Below, piece after piece: positions 24,396 through 32,881 of a stretch of 32,881 bases of DNA (positions are counted from its first letter, which is position 1; each line of letters begins with the position of its first letter). The DNA comes from an uncultured Mucilaginibacter sp. (lineage in GTDB: Bacteria; Bacteroidota; Bacteroidia; Sphingobacteriales; Sphingobacteriaceae). The stretch lies in the NCBI RefSeq assembly GCF_903893715.1, contig NZ_CAITNG010000059.1:1-32881 (forward strand), read 5' to 3'. The notes beneath the pieces were generated by a model, which saw nothing but the letters and a program-made list of their open reading frames with translations, was not told the DNA's origin and did not search any database. The translations under genes were made by a program, and so were the position numbers.

Positions 24396-27300
24396 TTACT
24401 TCACCACAGTCACCCACTGCCCTTTGTCCAATGCGCTGATGGAGTTGTTGTACATGGCCTCGCAATATACCCCCGGCTGGTAAAATTTGCCTAAATATGC
24501 CGCGTTGAGCATCACAAAATAGATAACTTCCTTGCCTTCGGGTAAACTGAAATAGGTGTACACGCGGTCGTCGCGGATGTCTGTATAATCCGATTCCGAG
24601 GATTTAAAGGCCGCGTCGTTGTCCATCATCCTTGTGTTCAATATTTCCCAACCCGAAGGGAATATCTGCGAAAGCGCCATATTATCATACCGTCCGCGGT
24701 GGCCGGGGTTTTTGATTTTCACCTGCGCCACAAAGTCGGTGCCCTGTTTCAGGCTTACCGGGTCGACCGGAGTGCCATTGAGGCTGAAATACGAAACGCT
24801 CATTTGCAGCACATCGGGCTTGCTGATGGGTTTTACATCCTCGCCGCTAACGAGCTGTCCTTTTTGTATCAGCCTGAGGTAGAGCTTGTTTTTCCCGGTG
24901 TTTTGCAGGGTTATTTTACCCGATTGCGTTTTTACCGGCAACGACCAGATATACGACGAGGAACTGATACTCCCCTTTGCCGTGCTTGCCTGGTAATTGA
25001 ACAAAAGTTTGCTTCCTGAAGCGTTCTTGCCACAATATTCGGCGATGGCGATGAGGCTATAGGCGGTGGTTTGGGTACTGTACCAATCGTCCTGCGAGAG
25101 GTGCGCGGCGATATTGCGCATAACGGCCGCTGCCTGGGCATGCTGCCCCAAAAGCGTTAGTGTTTCCAATATCATGGCATCGTCGCGCAGGTCGGACCCA
25201 TAGGTGCCGAACAGCGTATAATAGGGCTTGATGGTGGTTGGCAGGCCGGCTACCATGGCGGTTGCCACTTCGGGCTGCCCGGCCAGTTTATAAGCCGCCG
25301 CAAGCCTCCATTTGGCCTCGATACTGATATAGGGGAATTCTTTTAACCGGTTCATGGCGCCAAGCTCGGGGGCATGAGCAAGTGCCAGCAGGTACAGGCG
25401 ATAGGCTTGGTCAAGGTCGTTCCCGTAAAAGCTGTGCGGGTCGGGCGCCCACGAAAGTGCTTTTTTGCGCTGGTAAGTTTTCCAGTGGTCGATAAAACCT
25501 ACCGGTAGGGCATAGCCCGCCGCCTGCGCGGCCAGCATAAAGTGGCCTGCATAATTGGTTCCCCAATCGTCGGGCTCGCCAACGCCGGACCAGTAGCTGA
25601 GGCCGCCGCCCGGTAACTGGAAGCCCTGTAACCTGCTGATGCCCGATTTGATATCGCGGCTGGTAAACGCCTTTTGGGCATCGCTCAGGTCGGTGAGTTG
25701 ACTTAAATATAACTGCGGGAATACTGCCGAGGTGGTTTGTTCGATACAGCCATAAGGGTATTCTATCAGGTAATCCAATCGTTTCGACAGGTTGATGGCC
25801 GGTATAGTAGATGCCTCCAATGTTGTTTTGTTGGTGCCGCTCATGCCTATCGCGGTATAGTCGGTACTGTACGTTTCGCCGGGCAGCACCTCTTTTTCCA
25901 ATACTTTCGTGATGGGCGGGTTGGGGTTGCGCACATCCAGTTCCACATCATAAGCCGCTTTTTCGCTGCCGCTTTGCGCGAGGATATGGACCTTGCCAAC
26001 GCCGATAAAATCCTTCACATTCAGGTCGAAGGTGACCATTTGCTCGCCCGTTTTGGTAAAGTTTACGGTTTGATGGTCGTTACCGGCAAGGTTGCTGAAG
26101 GCATTGGACTGAATTTGAAGGTTCACCGTTTTTACATTGTTCTCCATCGCGAAAACAGTTACAGGCAATTGTACTTTTTCGGACGGACCAAGCACGCGCG
26201 GCAAGGTGGCCAGTATCATTAGCGGTTTTTTTACGGCCACGGCCTTATCGGCAAAACCATAGCTGCCCTGGTGCCCGGCAATCACCATCGCTTTTACCGA
26301 ACCGATATATTGCGGCAAGGCAAAGGAATGGGTCTGCTTTTCGCCCGCGTCCAGGTGGAATGGCCCCAAAAACTTCACTACAGGTTTAAACCTGTTTACC
26401 GATATGTTTTTGTTGAGCGATTTGCCCCCTGCATCACCGCCGATACTTAAAATGCGCTCCAGGTCGCCGCCGTAGGCGCCGATCACATAATCGAACAAGT
26501 CCCAGGTTTTTACGCCCAGGGCCTCGCGGGCATAGAATGCTTCGTGCGGGTCGGGGGTTTTGTAATTGGTGATATCCAGCAGGCCCTCGTCGACAATGGC
26601 GATGGTATAGGTCATCTCTTTACCCGATGCTTCGGATACGGTAATGGCCGATGTGGTTTCGGGCCTTATCTTATCCGGCATATTAATGATGGGCTTGAGT
26701 ACCGTTGCCGGGTCTTCCACCAAAATAGGGATGGCGCCATACATGCGGATAGGCAGGTCGTTCACTGTTTGCGAATGCGGTTGCAGCAGCGTAACATTCA
26801 CAAACATATTGGGCGCCATACTGGGTTCCACTTTAAAGTGATATTGCGTTTCGCCTTTTTCGGTATTTATCCAGTCAGTTTTTAACACCTTGGTTCCGTT
26901 TTCGAAACTGATGAGCGCACGGCCGTTAGCCATCGTCGGGATGGTTAGCACCGCGTCCTCGCCCACCTTATAACTTGGTTTGCTGGAGGTAAAGGATAGC
27001 ATAGCCGCCTCGGTCGGGTTGTCCTGCTGCAGGCGCTGGGCGTAGTTTGGCCAGTCCATATAAATTACTTTACCTGTGGAGTGCCCTGTTTCCTCATCTT
27101 TAACACGAATGAGATAGCGGCCCCAATCGGCTTCCTTTACATTCAGGTTCCATTCGCCACGACCGTCGTTCAGCGTTACACTTTCGGTTTTGACGAGCTT
27201 GTTGTACTTGTCTTGCGTAAAGTTGCTTATCTGGTCGCCGGTATTGTCCCACCACCAGCGCCATTGTATTTTATACAGCTCGACGGTTACCGTACGCCTT

Positions 27301-30008
27301 CCGCCTATCAGGTTGCCTTTGGTATCCACATCGGCTATATCAAATTTGTGGTTTTGACCGGTGTACAACATCCCCGAAAGGGCCTGGCCTTTTTCGGTTT
27401 TGATACCTACGTAACCCGGATAAACATTGTAAGGTATGCTCACCTGGCTGATGCTGAAATTACCACCCGGTTCGAACACTTTTACTTCGAAATTGGCTTT
27501 TAATTGGCCGGGTGCCTGTTTTTCAACATTTACGTCTGCATCGATATTGGTATTTCCTTCGGCATCCAAGCGCCCGTCGAATACGTTTTCGACCTGCGTG
27601 TCAAATTGTAGCGTCGGGTCGTCAAAATCGTACCCTTCAAAGTTTTTGAATACGGTTTTTTGCGAGGACAGGTAAGCATCGACCTTGGCCTTTAAATTTT
27701 GCGCGGTGCCGCCGAACAGCCATTTGGCATTTAAGGTACCGGCGGTGTTTTGGCCCTTGGTCAGTTCCTTCTTGTCGCCAAAGCTTAGGTTCAGTTTAAG
27801 GCGGTTTGGCATAATGGTTTCCACCTTGATGTTTTTTTCGAAGACGGCGCCGCCCACTTTTACCTTTACTTTCCAGTTGCCGGTGATGTCGGAGGTTTGC
27901 GTAGCCAGGTGGAAGCTATAAAAACCATCCACCGACGTGTTGCGGGTAAGGGTGGTATACAATTGGCCTTCGGGATTATAAAAATCCAGTTCCACCGGGT
28001 GGTCGGGCGGTAGTTTGTTCTGCTTATCCTCCAAAATAAACGAAACAAAAATGCTGTCGCCGGGTCGCCATACGCCACGCTCGCCATAAATAAAACCTTT
28101 TAAACCGCTTTGCACTTCTTCGCCGCCAACATTAAAGCGGGTGAGCGGTAAGGAGCTGCCATCGTCTAATTTGAGGTAGCCGCGCTCATCGCCGCGTTTG
28201 GCCACCAACAGGTAAGGTTTGCGCGGCATGTCGAACTTGGCCAGGCCGTAATTATCGGACGTGGCTTTATAAATGACCTGCTTTTGGTAGTCCAAAAAGT
28301 CGAGCTCAACGCCCGAAATGGGTTGAGCGGTCATCAGGTCGGTAGCCACAACCACCATACTGTTATCGGTACCCCTTTTGGCAACCAGGCCAATGTTCGA
28401 AGCGATGATGTTTCGTGTAGCCCATTTTTGTTTGGTATAGTACGAGTCGGTACATGGGTTATCCTTATCGCGCCAGTTAAAGCCGGCAGGGTAATAGCTA
28501 TCATATCTTGTCCAAAAGGTGTCGTCTTCATCGTTAACGGACGAATTGTCGCTGCCCCCGCCATAATAGCCGCCTTCTTCTCCCTCATCATCGTTGTTGC
28601 CATTGCCTGTTTTAACCGGGCCTCCGCCATTGCAACCGTAGAGCGAATACGACCTGCGGAAACCGATGATGACCCGGTATATAGCGCCCGGCTCGCTACG
28701 GAACAGCTTGTCGATATCGAGCATAAAACGGTTCTTTTTGTTCAGGTTCACCGATTTATCGCCATCTAACCGGATGGTTTTTTCGACGATGGGTTTGCCC
28801 ACGCGCCTTAGTTCATTTTCGCCGTTCACATCGTTGGTTTGAAAATACTGCGGCACGTTGTCTTCGTATATCTTGATGATGCTCACATCCACCGCGTTCA
28901 GGTTTACCGCTTCGAAAGGCATCAACAACTTGCCCGAGCTCGGTAAAATAACCCCCTTGCCGGGGATGCTTACGGCGGGCAGCTTATTCTCGAAAAATAC
29001 ATTCGCGGTATAGTTTTTCTGTATTTTTTGGTGCGATATGTTCTCAACGCCCTGGTTTACGAATACGCTGTAATTGCCATCCAACCGGTCGGACGAATAC
29101 ACCTTCACCTGGCTGCCATCAATGGTATAGGCGGGTTCGGTGGTATTGCCGATGCCGATGAGGCCGTTCAGCTCTTGTCCAACCATGATGGCGTCGGAAA
29201 ACTGTACCAATACGTATTGTTCCTGATCCTGCACGGCTTTGATATCCAACACCCTGAAATCGCCGATGGCGGGCACATCATATTGCTGGTTGCCTTTTTT
29301 GTCGATGTTTAAGGGGCTGCCATCCCAGGTAATCGTGAGCGGGTTTACGCCGTTATCCAAACGCTTTAACCTGTCGATGGTGAAGGTATGGGTATGTGTG
29401 TAGGTATTGTGCTGCCAGCTCACATGCGTTTCGGAGCCATAATTTACATTGATAATCTTTTCAACTAAATCGCTCTTTTCGGCATCGGCGGTTTGAATCA
29501 CTCCTTCCAGCTTCATTTGGTCGGTGGATGTGCGTGTTGCCGTCTGCAGTCCGTTAAAGGTGATGGTATAGTCGGGTTTGATGGTTTGGAATGTGAACTG
29601 GAATTTCTCGTAATAGTCGGGCACATGGACCACTTTGCCCAGCGCGAAGGTGGCACTATAAGCTTTGTCCGCATCGAGGTAATTATCGGGTTTAAACTCG
29701 ATGGTGCGGGCATCCACCCAATAGGCTTTGCCCTTTACCGATGGCGAAATATCGAAGATATCGTCGGGCAATGCTTCGTTTTGTGTATGCACGCCTTCCA
29801 CGTTGCCGGCCAGACGGATACGTATACCGCTCTCTTTCGAAATGATACCCGTGGTATACGATTCGATGTATTTGCTGAACGAGGTATCGATCGTGCTTTT
29901 TTTGTTTTTGTGAATGAAATAATAAGTTGCCCCGCCTACCAATATTATAAATGATAAGGTGTAAAGAATGCCCGCTTTGCTAAAAAGAGAGCTTTTAAGT
30001 GGAAACAT
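24396..30008 (-). CDS. Bacterial alpha-2-macroglobulin, thioester type (YfhM-like)
   Basis: This 1870-residue envelope protein belongs to the bacterial alpha-2-macroglobulins, protease traps thought to guard the periplasm when the wall is breached. The N-terminus has one hydrophobic helix (about 13-33) as signal anchor; no lipobox is seen. Repeated MG beta-sandwich domains follow. A linker near residues 456-501 is rich in Gly, Asp and Glu. The macroglobulin core contains the RGVWRPGDSIFV motif. The thioester motif is GCIEQ with Cys1421 and Gln1424, followed by the alpha/alpha-toroid domain and the receptor-binding-like C-terminal domain. Size is at the upper end for the family (about 1500-1900). 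pbpC lies directly downstream, which supports joint action: trapping proteases while PBP1C repairs peptidoglycan. A divergent helicase gene shares its upstream region. Confidence 0.94.
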   Translation of the reverse strand: MFPLKSSLFSKAGILYTLSFIILVGGATYYFIHKNKKSTIDTSFSKYIESYTTGIISKESGIRIRLAGNVEGVHTQNEALPDDIFDISPSVKGKAYWVDARTIEFKPDNYLDADKAYSATFALGKVVHVPDYYEKFQFTFQTIKPDYTITFNGLQTATRTSTDQMKLEGVIQTADAEKSDLVEKIINVNYGSETHVSWQHNTYTHTHTFTIDRLKRLDNGVNPLTITWDGSPLNIDKKGNQQYDVPAIGDFRVLDIKAVQDQEQYVLVQFSDAIMVGQELNGLIGIGNTTEPAYTIDGSQVKVYSSDRLDGNYSVFVNQGVENISHQKIQKNYTANVFFENKLPAVSIPGKGVILPSSGKLLMPFEAVNLNAVDVSIIKIYEDNVPQYFQTNDVNGENELRRVGKPIVEKTIRLDGDKSVNLNKKNRFMLDIDKLFRSEPGAIYRVIIGFRRSYSLYGCNGGGPVKTGNGNNDDEGEEGGYYGGGSDNSSVNDEDDTFWTRYDSYYPAGFNWRDKDNPCTDSYYTKQKWATRNIIASNIGLVAKRGTDNSMVVVATDLMTAQPISGVELDFLDYQKQVIYKATSDNYGLAKFDMPRKPYLLVAKRGDERGYLKLDDGSSLPLTRFNVGGEEVQSGLKGFIYGERGVWRPGDSIFVSFILEDKQNKLPPDHPVELDFYNPEGQLYTTLTRNTSVDGFYSFHLATQTSDITGNWKVKVKVGGAVFEKNIKVETIMPNRLKLNLSFGDKKELTKGQNTAGTLNAKWLFGGTAQNLKAKVDAYLSSQKTVFKNFEGYDFDDPTLQFDTQVENVFDGRLDAEGNTNIDADVNVEKQAPGQLKANFEVKVFEPGGNFSISQVSIPYNVYPGYVGIKTEKGQALSGMLYTGQNHKFDIADVDTKGNLIGGRRTVTVELYKIQWRWWWDNTGDQISNFTQDKYNKLVKTESVTLNDGRGEWNLNVKEADWGRYLIRVKDEETGHSTGKVIYMDWPNYAQRLQQDNPTEAAMLSFTSSKPSYKVGEDAVLTIPTMANGRALISFENGTKVLKTDWINTEKGETQYHFKVEPSMAPNMFVNVTLLQPHSQTVNDLPIRMYGAIPILVEDPATVLKPIINMPDKIRPETTSAITVSEASGKEMTYTIAIVDEGLLDITNYKTPDPHEAFYAREALGVKTWDLFDYVIGAYGGDLERILSIGGDAGGKSLNKNISVNRFKPVVKFLGPFHLDAGEKQTHSFALPQYIGSVKAMVIAGHQGSYGFADKAVAVKKPLMILATLPRVLGPSEKVQLPVTVFAMENNVKTVNLQIQSNAFSNLAGNDHQTVNFTKTGEQMVTFDLNVKDFIGVGKVHILAQSGSEKAAYDVELDVRNPNPPITKVLEKEVLPGETYSTDYTAIGMSGTNKTTLEASTIPAINLSKRLDYLIEYPYGCIEQTTSAVFPQLYLSQLTDLSDAQKAFTSRDIKSGISRLQGFQLPGGGLSYWSGVGEPDDWGTNYAGHFMLAAQAAGYALPVGFIDHWKTYQRKKALSWAPDPHSFYGNDLDQAYRLYLLALAHAPELGAMNRLKEFPYISIEAKWRLAAAYKLAGQPEVATAMVAGLPTTIKPYYTLFGTYGSDLRDDAMILETLTLLGQHAQAAAVMRNIAAHLSQDDWYSTQTTAYSLIAIAEYCGKNASGSKLLFNYQASTAKGSISSSSYIWSLPVKTQSGKITLQNTGKNKLYLRLIQKGQLVSGEDVKPISKPDVLQMSVSYFSLNGTPVDPVSLKQGTDFVAQVKIKNPGHRGRYDNMALSQIFPSGWEILNTRMMDNDAAFKSSESDYTDIRDDRVYTYFSLPEGKEVIYFVMLNAAYLGKFYQPGVYCEAMYNNSISALDKGQWVTVVK

Positions 30009-30022
30009 GTTGAGTGGGATTA

Positions 30023-30050
30023 GTGATGTAAATTAGAAAATTTATATCAC
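30023..30050. promoter_or_regulatory. 28-bp near-perfect palindrome upstream of the macroglobulin gene
   Basis: GTGATGTAAATT (30023-30034) and AATTTATATCAC (30039-30050) are reverse complements but for one position, around AGAA. The palindrome lies 15 bp upstream of the macroglobulin ATG. On the minus strand a near -7 box (TTATTTTG, 30057-30050) overlaps its edge by one base. It could be an operator or a 5'-leader hairpin. Confidence 0.45.
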
Positions 30051-30179
30051 AAAATAATTCGCCGAAAAAAATATTTATTGCTGTAGGTTTTCGTGTTTTT
30101 ATCTCATCCCGGAGCGTGAAGGTTATCATATTTTACATAAATTTAACCTCAAATCTTTCGGAATGCTGTATTTAATACA

Positions 30180-30187
30180 TACGTTTG
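30180..30187 (+). promoter_or_regulatory. Putative -7 element for the SNF2 helicase gene (TACGTTTG)
   Basis: This is an exact match to the Bacteroidota TAnnTTTG element. TTTC at 30156-30159 is a possible -33 element about 20 bp upstream. Transcription would start near 30190 and leave a leader of about 44 nt. Confidence 0.4.
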
Positions 30188-30195
30188 AATTTTTT

Positions 30196-30229
30196 GTTGA
30201 TGTAACTTACCTAAATTTTTTACATCAAC
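30196..30229. promoter_or_regulatory. Perfect 10-bp inverted repeat in the SNF2 helicase leader
   Basis: GTTGATGTAA (30196-30205) is the exact reverse complement of TTACATCAAC (30220-30229), with 14 bp between. It ends 4 bp before the helicase ATG. In RNA it would fold into a hairpin covering the ribosome landing area; in DNA it could be an operator. Its arm shares TGATGTAA with the palindrome at 30023-30050. Confidence 0.5.
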
Positions 30230-30233
30230 CTAT

Positions 30234-32881
30234 ATGTTACGCGTAGATAGCAGCAAGCCTTGCCAATTGGTTTACAGTATTTGTAAGCATGAGTTTTTAG
30301 GCTATGTTATTGAGCCACATATTGTTCAGCTAAATCCCAACGGCGAGTTTTCGCTCACCTACCAGCGCCTTTTTAGCAATACAGCAAAGGAGTTTACGCA
30401 CTATATCGACGATACGGATATCAAGCTCATCAAAATATTGGATGAGTTAGAGCAGGGCGCCCTGATACGCAAGTACCATAAAAAGCAGATACGCCCCATC
30501 GAGTTCTTCGCCAAAATATTTAACGACCAGTTTTTTGATGTGATACGCCCCAAAATGGAGAAACGCCTGGTAGAGGCATTGGCCCATTTGCACGACAGGC
30601 AGATTTACCAGATGAGCAAGGAGGGTTACCCGGCCGGCAAAAAGGTTCAGATAGCTGCCGAGGCTGCTTCGGTGCTGTTCCACTTTCGGCGCAACGAGGA
30701 GGAGATACGCTATTTCCCCACTATCAAATACCAGGGCATGCGCATCGAGTTCATGTTTAAAAACGCCGAGGTAATATGCAACCAACCCGCCTGGATGCTG
30801 CTGGACGATGTGTTGTACTATTTCGATAAAGAAATTGAAGGCCGCAAGCTGGTGCCTTTTTTAAACAAGCGCTATATCGGCATACCACGGAGCAGCGAGC
30901 AGAGCTATATGGAAAAGTTTGTGGCGCCGCTCATCGAGAAGCACCATGTATATGCCGAAGGCTTTAAGATCATCAACGAAAAATACGAGGCGGTGCCTAT
31001 CCTCAAACCTATTTATGTGGAGGGTGGGGTATCGCAACTGCAACTGTATTTTCGCTATGGGGAATATATGTTCCCTTACGGGGATGGACGCGTGGTTTCG
31101 GTGCGGATAGAAAAACAGGACGATGAGTATTGCTTTCACCGCGTAAAGCGTTCCATCAGCTGGGAAAAAAGCCGGCTGGAGTATGTCGAGGCATTGGGCC
31201 TGCGCGTGGTATCGAGCCTGTTCCAAAACCTGGAGGTAAGCGTAGCCGATGAGGATGCCGACCGCTCGTTCACGGTATTTGAGTGGATGAATCAGCACCA
31301 CTATTTACTGGTAACCGAAGGCTTTGAATTGGAGCAACCCGAGGGACAAAAGCGCTACCTGTTTGGCAACAGCAAGATAGACCTGCAGGTAAAAGAAGGC
31401 AACGATTGGTTCGATATTCATGCGGTGGTGCATTTTGGCCCCTACGAGATACCATTTTTAGAACTGCGCAACCATATTTTGAACCATAAGAAGGAGTTTT
31501 TACTACCGAGCGGTGAGATAGCCGTAATACCCGAAAAATGGTTTTCGCAATACGGCAATCTGCTGGTATTTGCCGAGCATGACAAGGGCCTCAAGCTGCG
31601 CAAGCACCACATCGGCTTGATAAACGATTTAGCCGAAGGCGAGCTGGCGGGCATCAGCATTAACCGCAAACTACAACGCCTGGCCGATTTTGAGGAGGTG
31701 GAAGAGATAGCCATGCCGCAGCATTTTACCGGCACGCTGCGGCATTACCAATTGGCAGGCTATAACTGGTTCCACTTTTTAAAGGATTACCATTTTGGCG
31801 GCTGCCTGGCCGATGACATGGGCCTAGGCAAAACCATACAAACGCTGGCCCTGCTGCAAAAAAACAAGGAAGAAGCCGAAGCAAATGGCGGTAGCTGTAC
31901 CTCGCTCATCATTATGCCCACCTCGCTCATTTACAACTGGCTGAACGAGGCCAAGAAATTCGCGCCCAAGCTGCGGCTGATGGTGCATACGGGTACCTTC
32001 CGCAATAAACAACCGGAAGTTTTTGGTAATTATGATGTGGTGATCACCACGTATGGCATTACACGCATTGATATCGACATCCTGAAAGCGTTTTACTTCG
32101 ACTATATTATTCTGGATGAAAGCCAGAACATCAAAAACCCCTCATCAAAATCTTACCAGGCGGTTAAGCAGCTCAAATCGGGCTTTAAGCTGATATTGAG
32201 CGGCACCCCGGTAGAGAACTCGGTGAACGACCTGTGGACGCAGATGAGCTTTATCAATCCGGGCTTGTTGGGTAGTCAGAAGTTCTTTATGGACGAATTT
32301 GTTACGCCTATTGAGAAAAAGAAGGACGAAGATAAAGCCCGTAAACTGCAAGCGCTCATCAAACCCTTCGTATTACGCCGCACCAAAGAACAGGTAGCCA
32401 CCGAGTTGCCGCCAAAAACCGAGAACCTGTTTTACTGTCAGATGAGCGAAGAACAGGCTAATGTTTACGAGGAAGTAAAATCCGAATACCGCAACGAGCT
32501 GCTGAAGAGTTTGGAAGACGGCACCTTTGCCAAAAAGCAGATACAGGTGTTGCAGGGCCTCATTAAGCTACGGCAGATAGCCAACCACCCAAGTATGATA
32601 GACGAGAACTACGAGGGCGATTCGGGCAAATTTGAAAGCGTTATCCACACGCTAAAAAACGTTTTGGATGGCGGGCATAAAGTGCTGGTGTTTTCGCAGT
32701 TTGTAAAGCAACTCACGCTGTACCGTCAGCATTTTGAAACCGAAGGCATACCTTATACCTATCTGGATGGCAGCACGCAGAACCGCGGTGAGATTGTGAA
32801 AAAATTTCAGGAGGACGAAAGCACGCGGGTATTCCTGATATCGATAAAGGCCGGCGGCGTGGGTTTGAACCTGACCGAAGC
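30234..32881 (+). CDS. SNF2-family DEAD/DEAH-box helicase (partial, 3' end outside window)
   Basis: From ATG 30234 the frame stays open for 882 codons to the right edge; an in-frame TGA at 30198 fixes the start, as no other ATG lies between. The first 500 or so residues are a large N-terminal region, mixed alpha/beta and rich in Glu and Lys, as found ahead of the motor in bacterial SNF2 proteins. The helicase core begins near residue 500 with HYQLAGYNWFHFL. Walker A is LADDMGLGKTIQTL (about 524-537), motif II is DESQNIKNP (628 onward), and motif III is LSGTPVENSVNDLW. The second RecA-like half includes VLVFSQFVKQL and motif V (IKAGGVGLNLTEA), where the window ends. It is likely an ATP-driven remodeller of DNA- or RNA-polymerase-bound complexes. 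Its exact target is unknown. Confidence 0.92.
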   Translation, partial: MLRVDSSKPCQLVYSICKHEFLGYVIEPHIVQLNPNGEFSLTYQRLFSNTAKEFTHYIDDTDIKLIKILDELEQGALIRKYHKKQIRPIEFFAKIFNDQFFDVIRPKMEKRLVEALAHLHDRQIYQMSKEGYPAGKKVQIAAEAASVLFHFRRNEEEIRYFPTIKYQGMRIEFMFKNAEVICNQPAWMLLDDVLYYFDKEIEGRKLVPFLNKRYIGIPRSSEQSYMEKFVAPLIEKHHVYAEGFKIINEKYEAVPILKPIYVEGGVSQLQLYFRYGEYMFPYGDGRVVSVRIEKQDDEYCFHRVKRSISWEKSRLEYVEALGLRVVSSLFQNLEVSVADEDADRSFTVFEWMNQHHYLLVTEGFELEQPEGQKRYLFGNSKIDLQVKEGNDWFDIHAVVHFGPYEIPFLELRNHILNHKKEFLLPSGEIAVIPEKWFSQYGNLLVFAEHDKGLKLRKHHIGLINDLAEGELAGISINRKLQRLADFEEVEEIAMPQHFTGTLRHYQLAGYNWFHFLKDYHFGGCLADDMGLGKTIQTLALLQKNKEEAEANGGSCTSLIIMPTSLIYNWLNEAKKFAPKLRLMVHTGTFRNKQPEVFGNYDVVITTYGITRIDIDILKAFYFDYIILDESQNIKNPSSKSYQAVKQLKSGFKLILSGTPVENSVNDLWTQMSFINPGLLGSQKFFMDEFVTPIEKKKDEDKARKLQALIKPFVLRRTKEQVATELPPKTENLFYCQMSEEQANVYEEVKSEYRNELLKSLEDGTFAKKQIQVLQGLIKLRQIANHPSMIDENYEGDSGKFESVIHTLKNVLDGGHKVLVFSQFVKQLTLYRQHFETEGIPYTYLDGSTQNRGEIVKKFQEDESTRVFLISIKAGGVGLNLTE

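Overview
The window looks like chromosomal DNA of a Bacteroidota bacterium, most likely a soil or freshwater Sphingobacteriaceae (Mucilaginibacter/Pedobacter-like). This placement is an inference. It rests on the MetG C-terminal tRNA-binding domain, weak Shine-Dalgarno sequences before most starts, promoter -7 elements of the Bacteroidota type TAnnTTTG, the style of the TolC/HlyD/RND-RND operon, and the large alpha-2-macroglobulin paired with PBP1C.

Layout. Positions 1-336 hold the 3' end of metG. An intergenic inverted repeat, a tRNA-Arg(CCU) gene and a hairpin follow. Positions 614-11777 form a self-contained [NiFe] uptake-hydrogenase locus made of two divergent operons: hypA-hypB-hypC leftward, and hyaA-hyaB-hyaC-hyaD-hypF-hypD-hypE-nickel transporter rightward. 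The shared 212-bp control region carries two palindromes of the Crp/Fnr type (GTGA-N6-TCAC) whose centres lie 63 bp apart. Each is placed about where an activator would sit for one of the two promoters. The small subunit has the six-cysteine proximal-cluster pattern of oxygen-tolerant, membrane-bound group 1d enzymes. The large subunit carries both NiFe-binding CxxC motifs and a C-terminal extension for HyaD to remove. HypA-F build the Fe(CN)2CO centre and insert nickel. A His-rich NiCoT/UreH-like permease and a His-rich HypB suggest dedicated nickel uptake and storage. The genes together describe aerobic or microaerobic oxidation of H2 with electrons passed to quinone through a cytochrome b.

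Positions 12188-21331 encode a four-gene efflux operon: a TolC-like outer-membrane protein, an HlyD-type lipoprotein adaptor, and two very similar RND pumps in tandem. A MarR-type regulator follows directly but is broken by two in-frame stop codons. Positions 21917-30008 (minus strand) carry a bacterial alpha-2-macroglobulin with an intact CxEQ thioester motif, followed by penicillin-binding protein 1C, a known envelope defence and repair pairing. From 30234 to the right edge runs the first part of a SNF2-family helicase, divergent from the macroglobulin gene. The region between these two genes holds two palindromes sharing the arm TGATGTAA.

No insertion sequence, CRISPR array, prophage or rRNA was seen. 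The most noteworthy points are the compact oxygen-tolerant hydrogenase locus with its twin operator sites and few oxygen-tolerance accessory genes, the paired RND pumps beside a decayed repressor, and the palindromes at 30023-30229.
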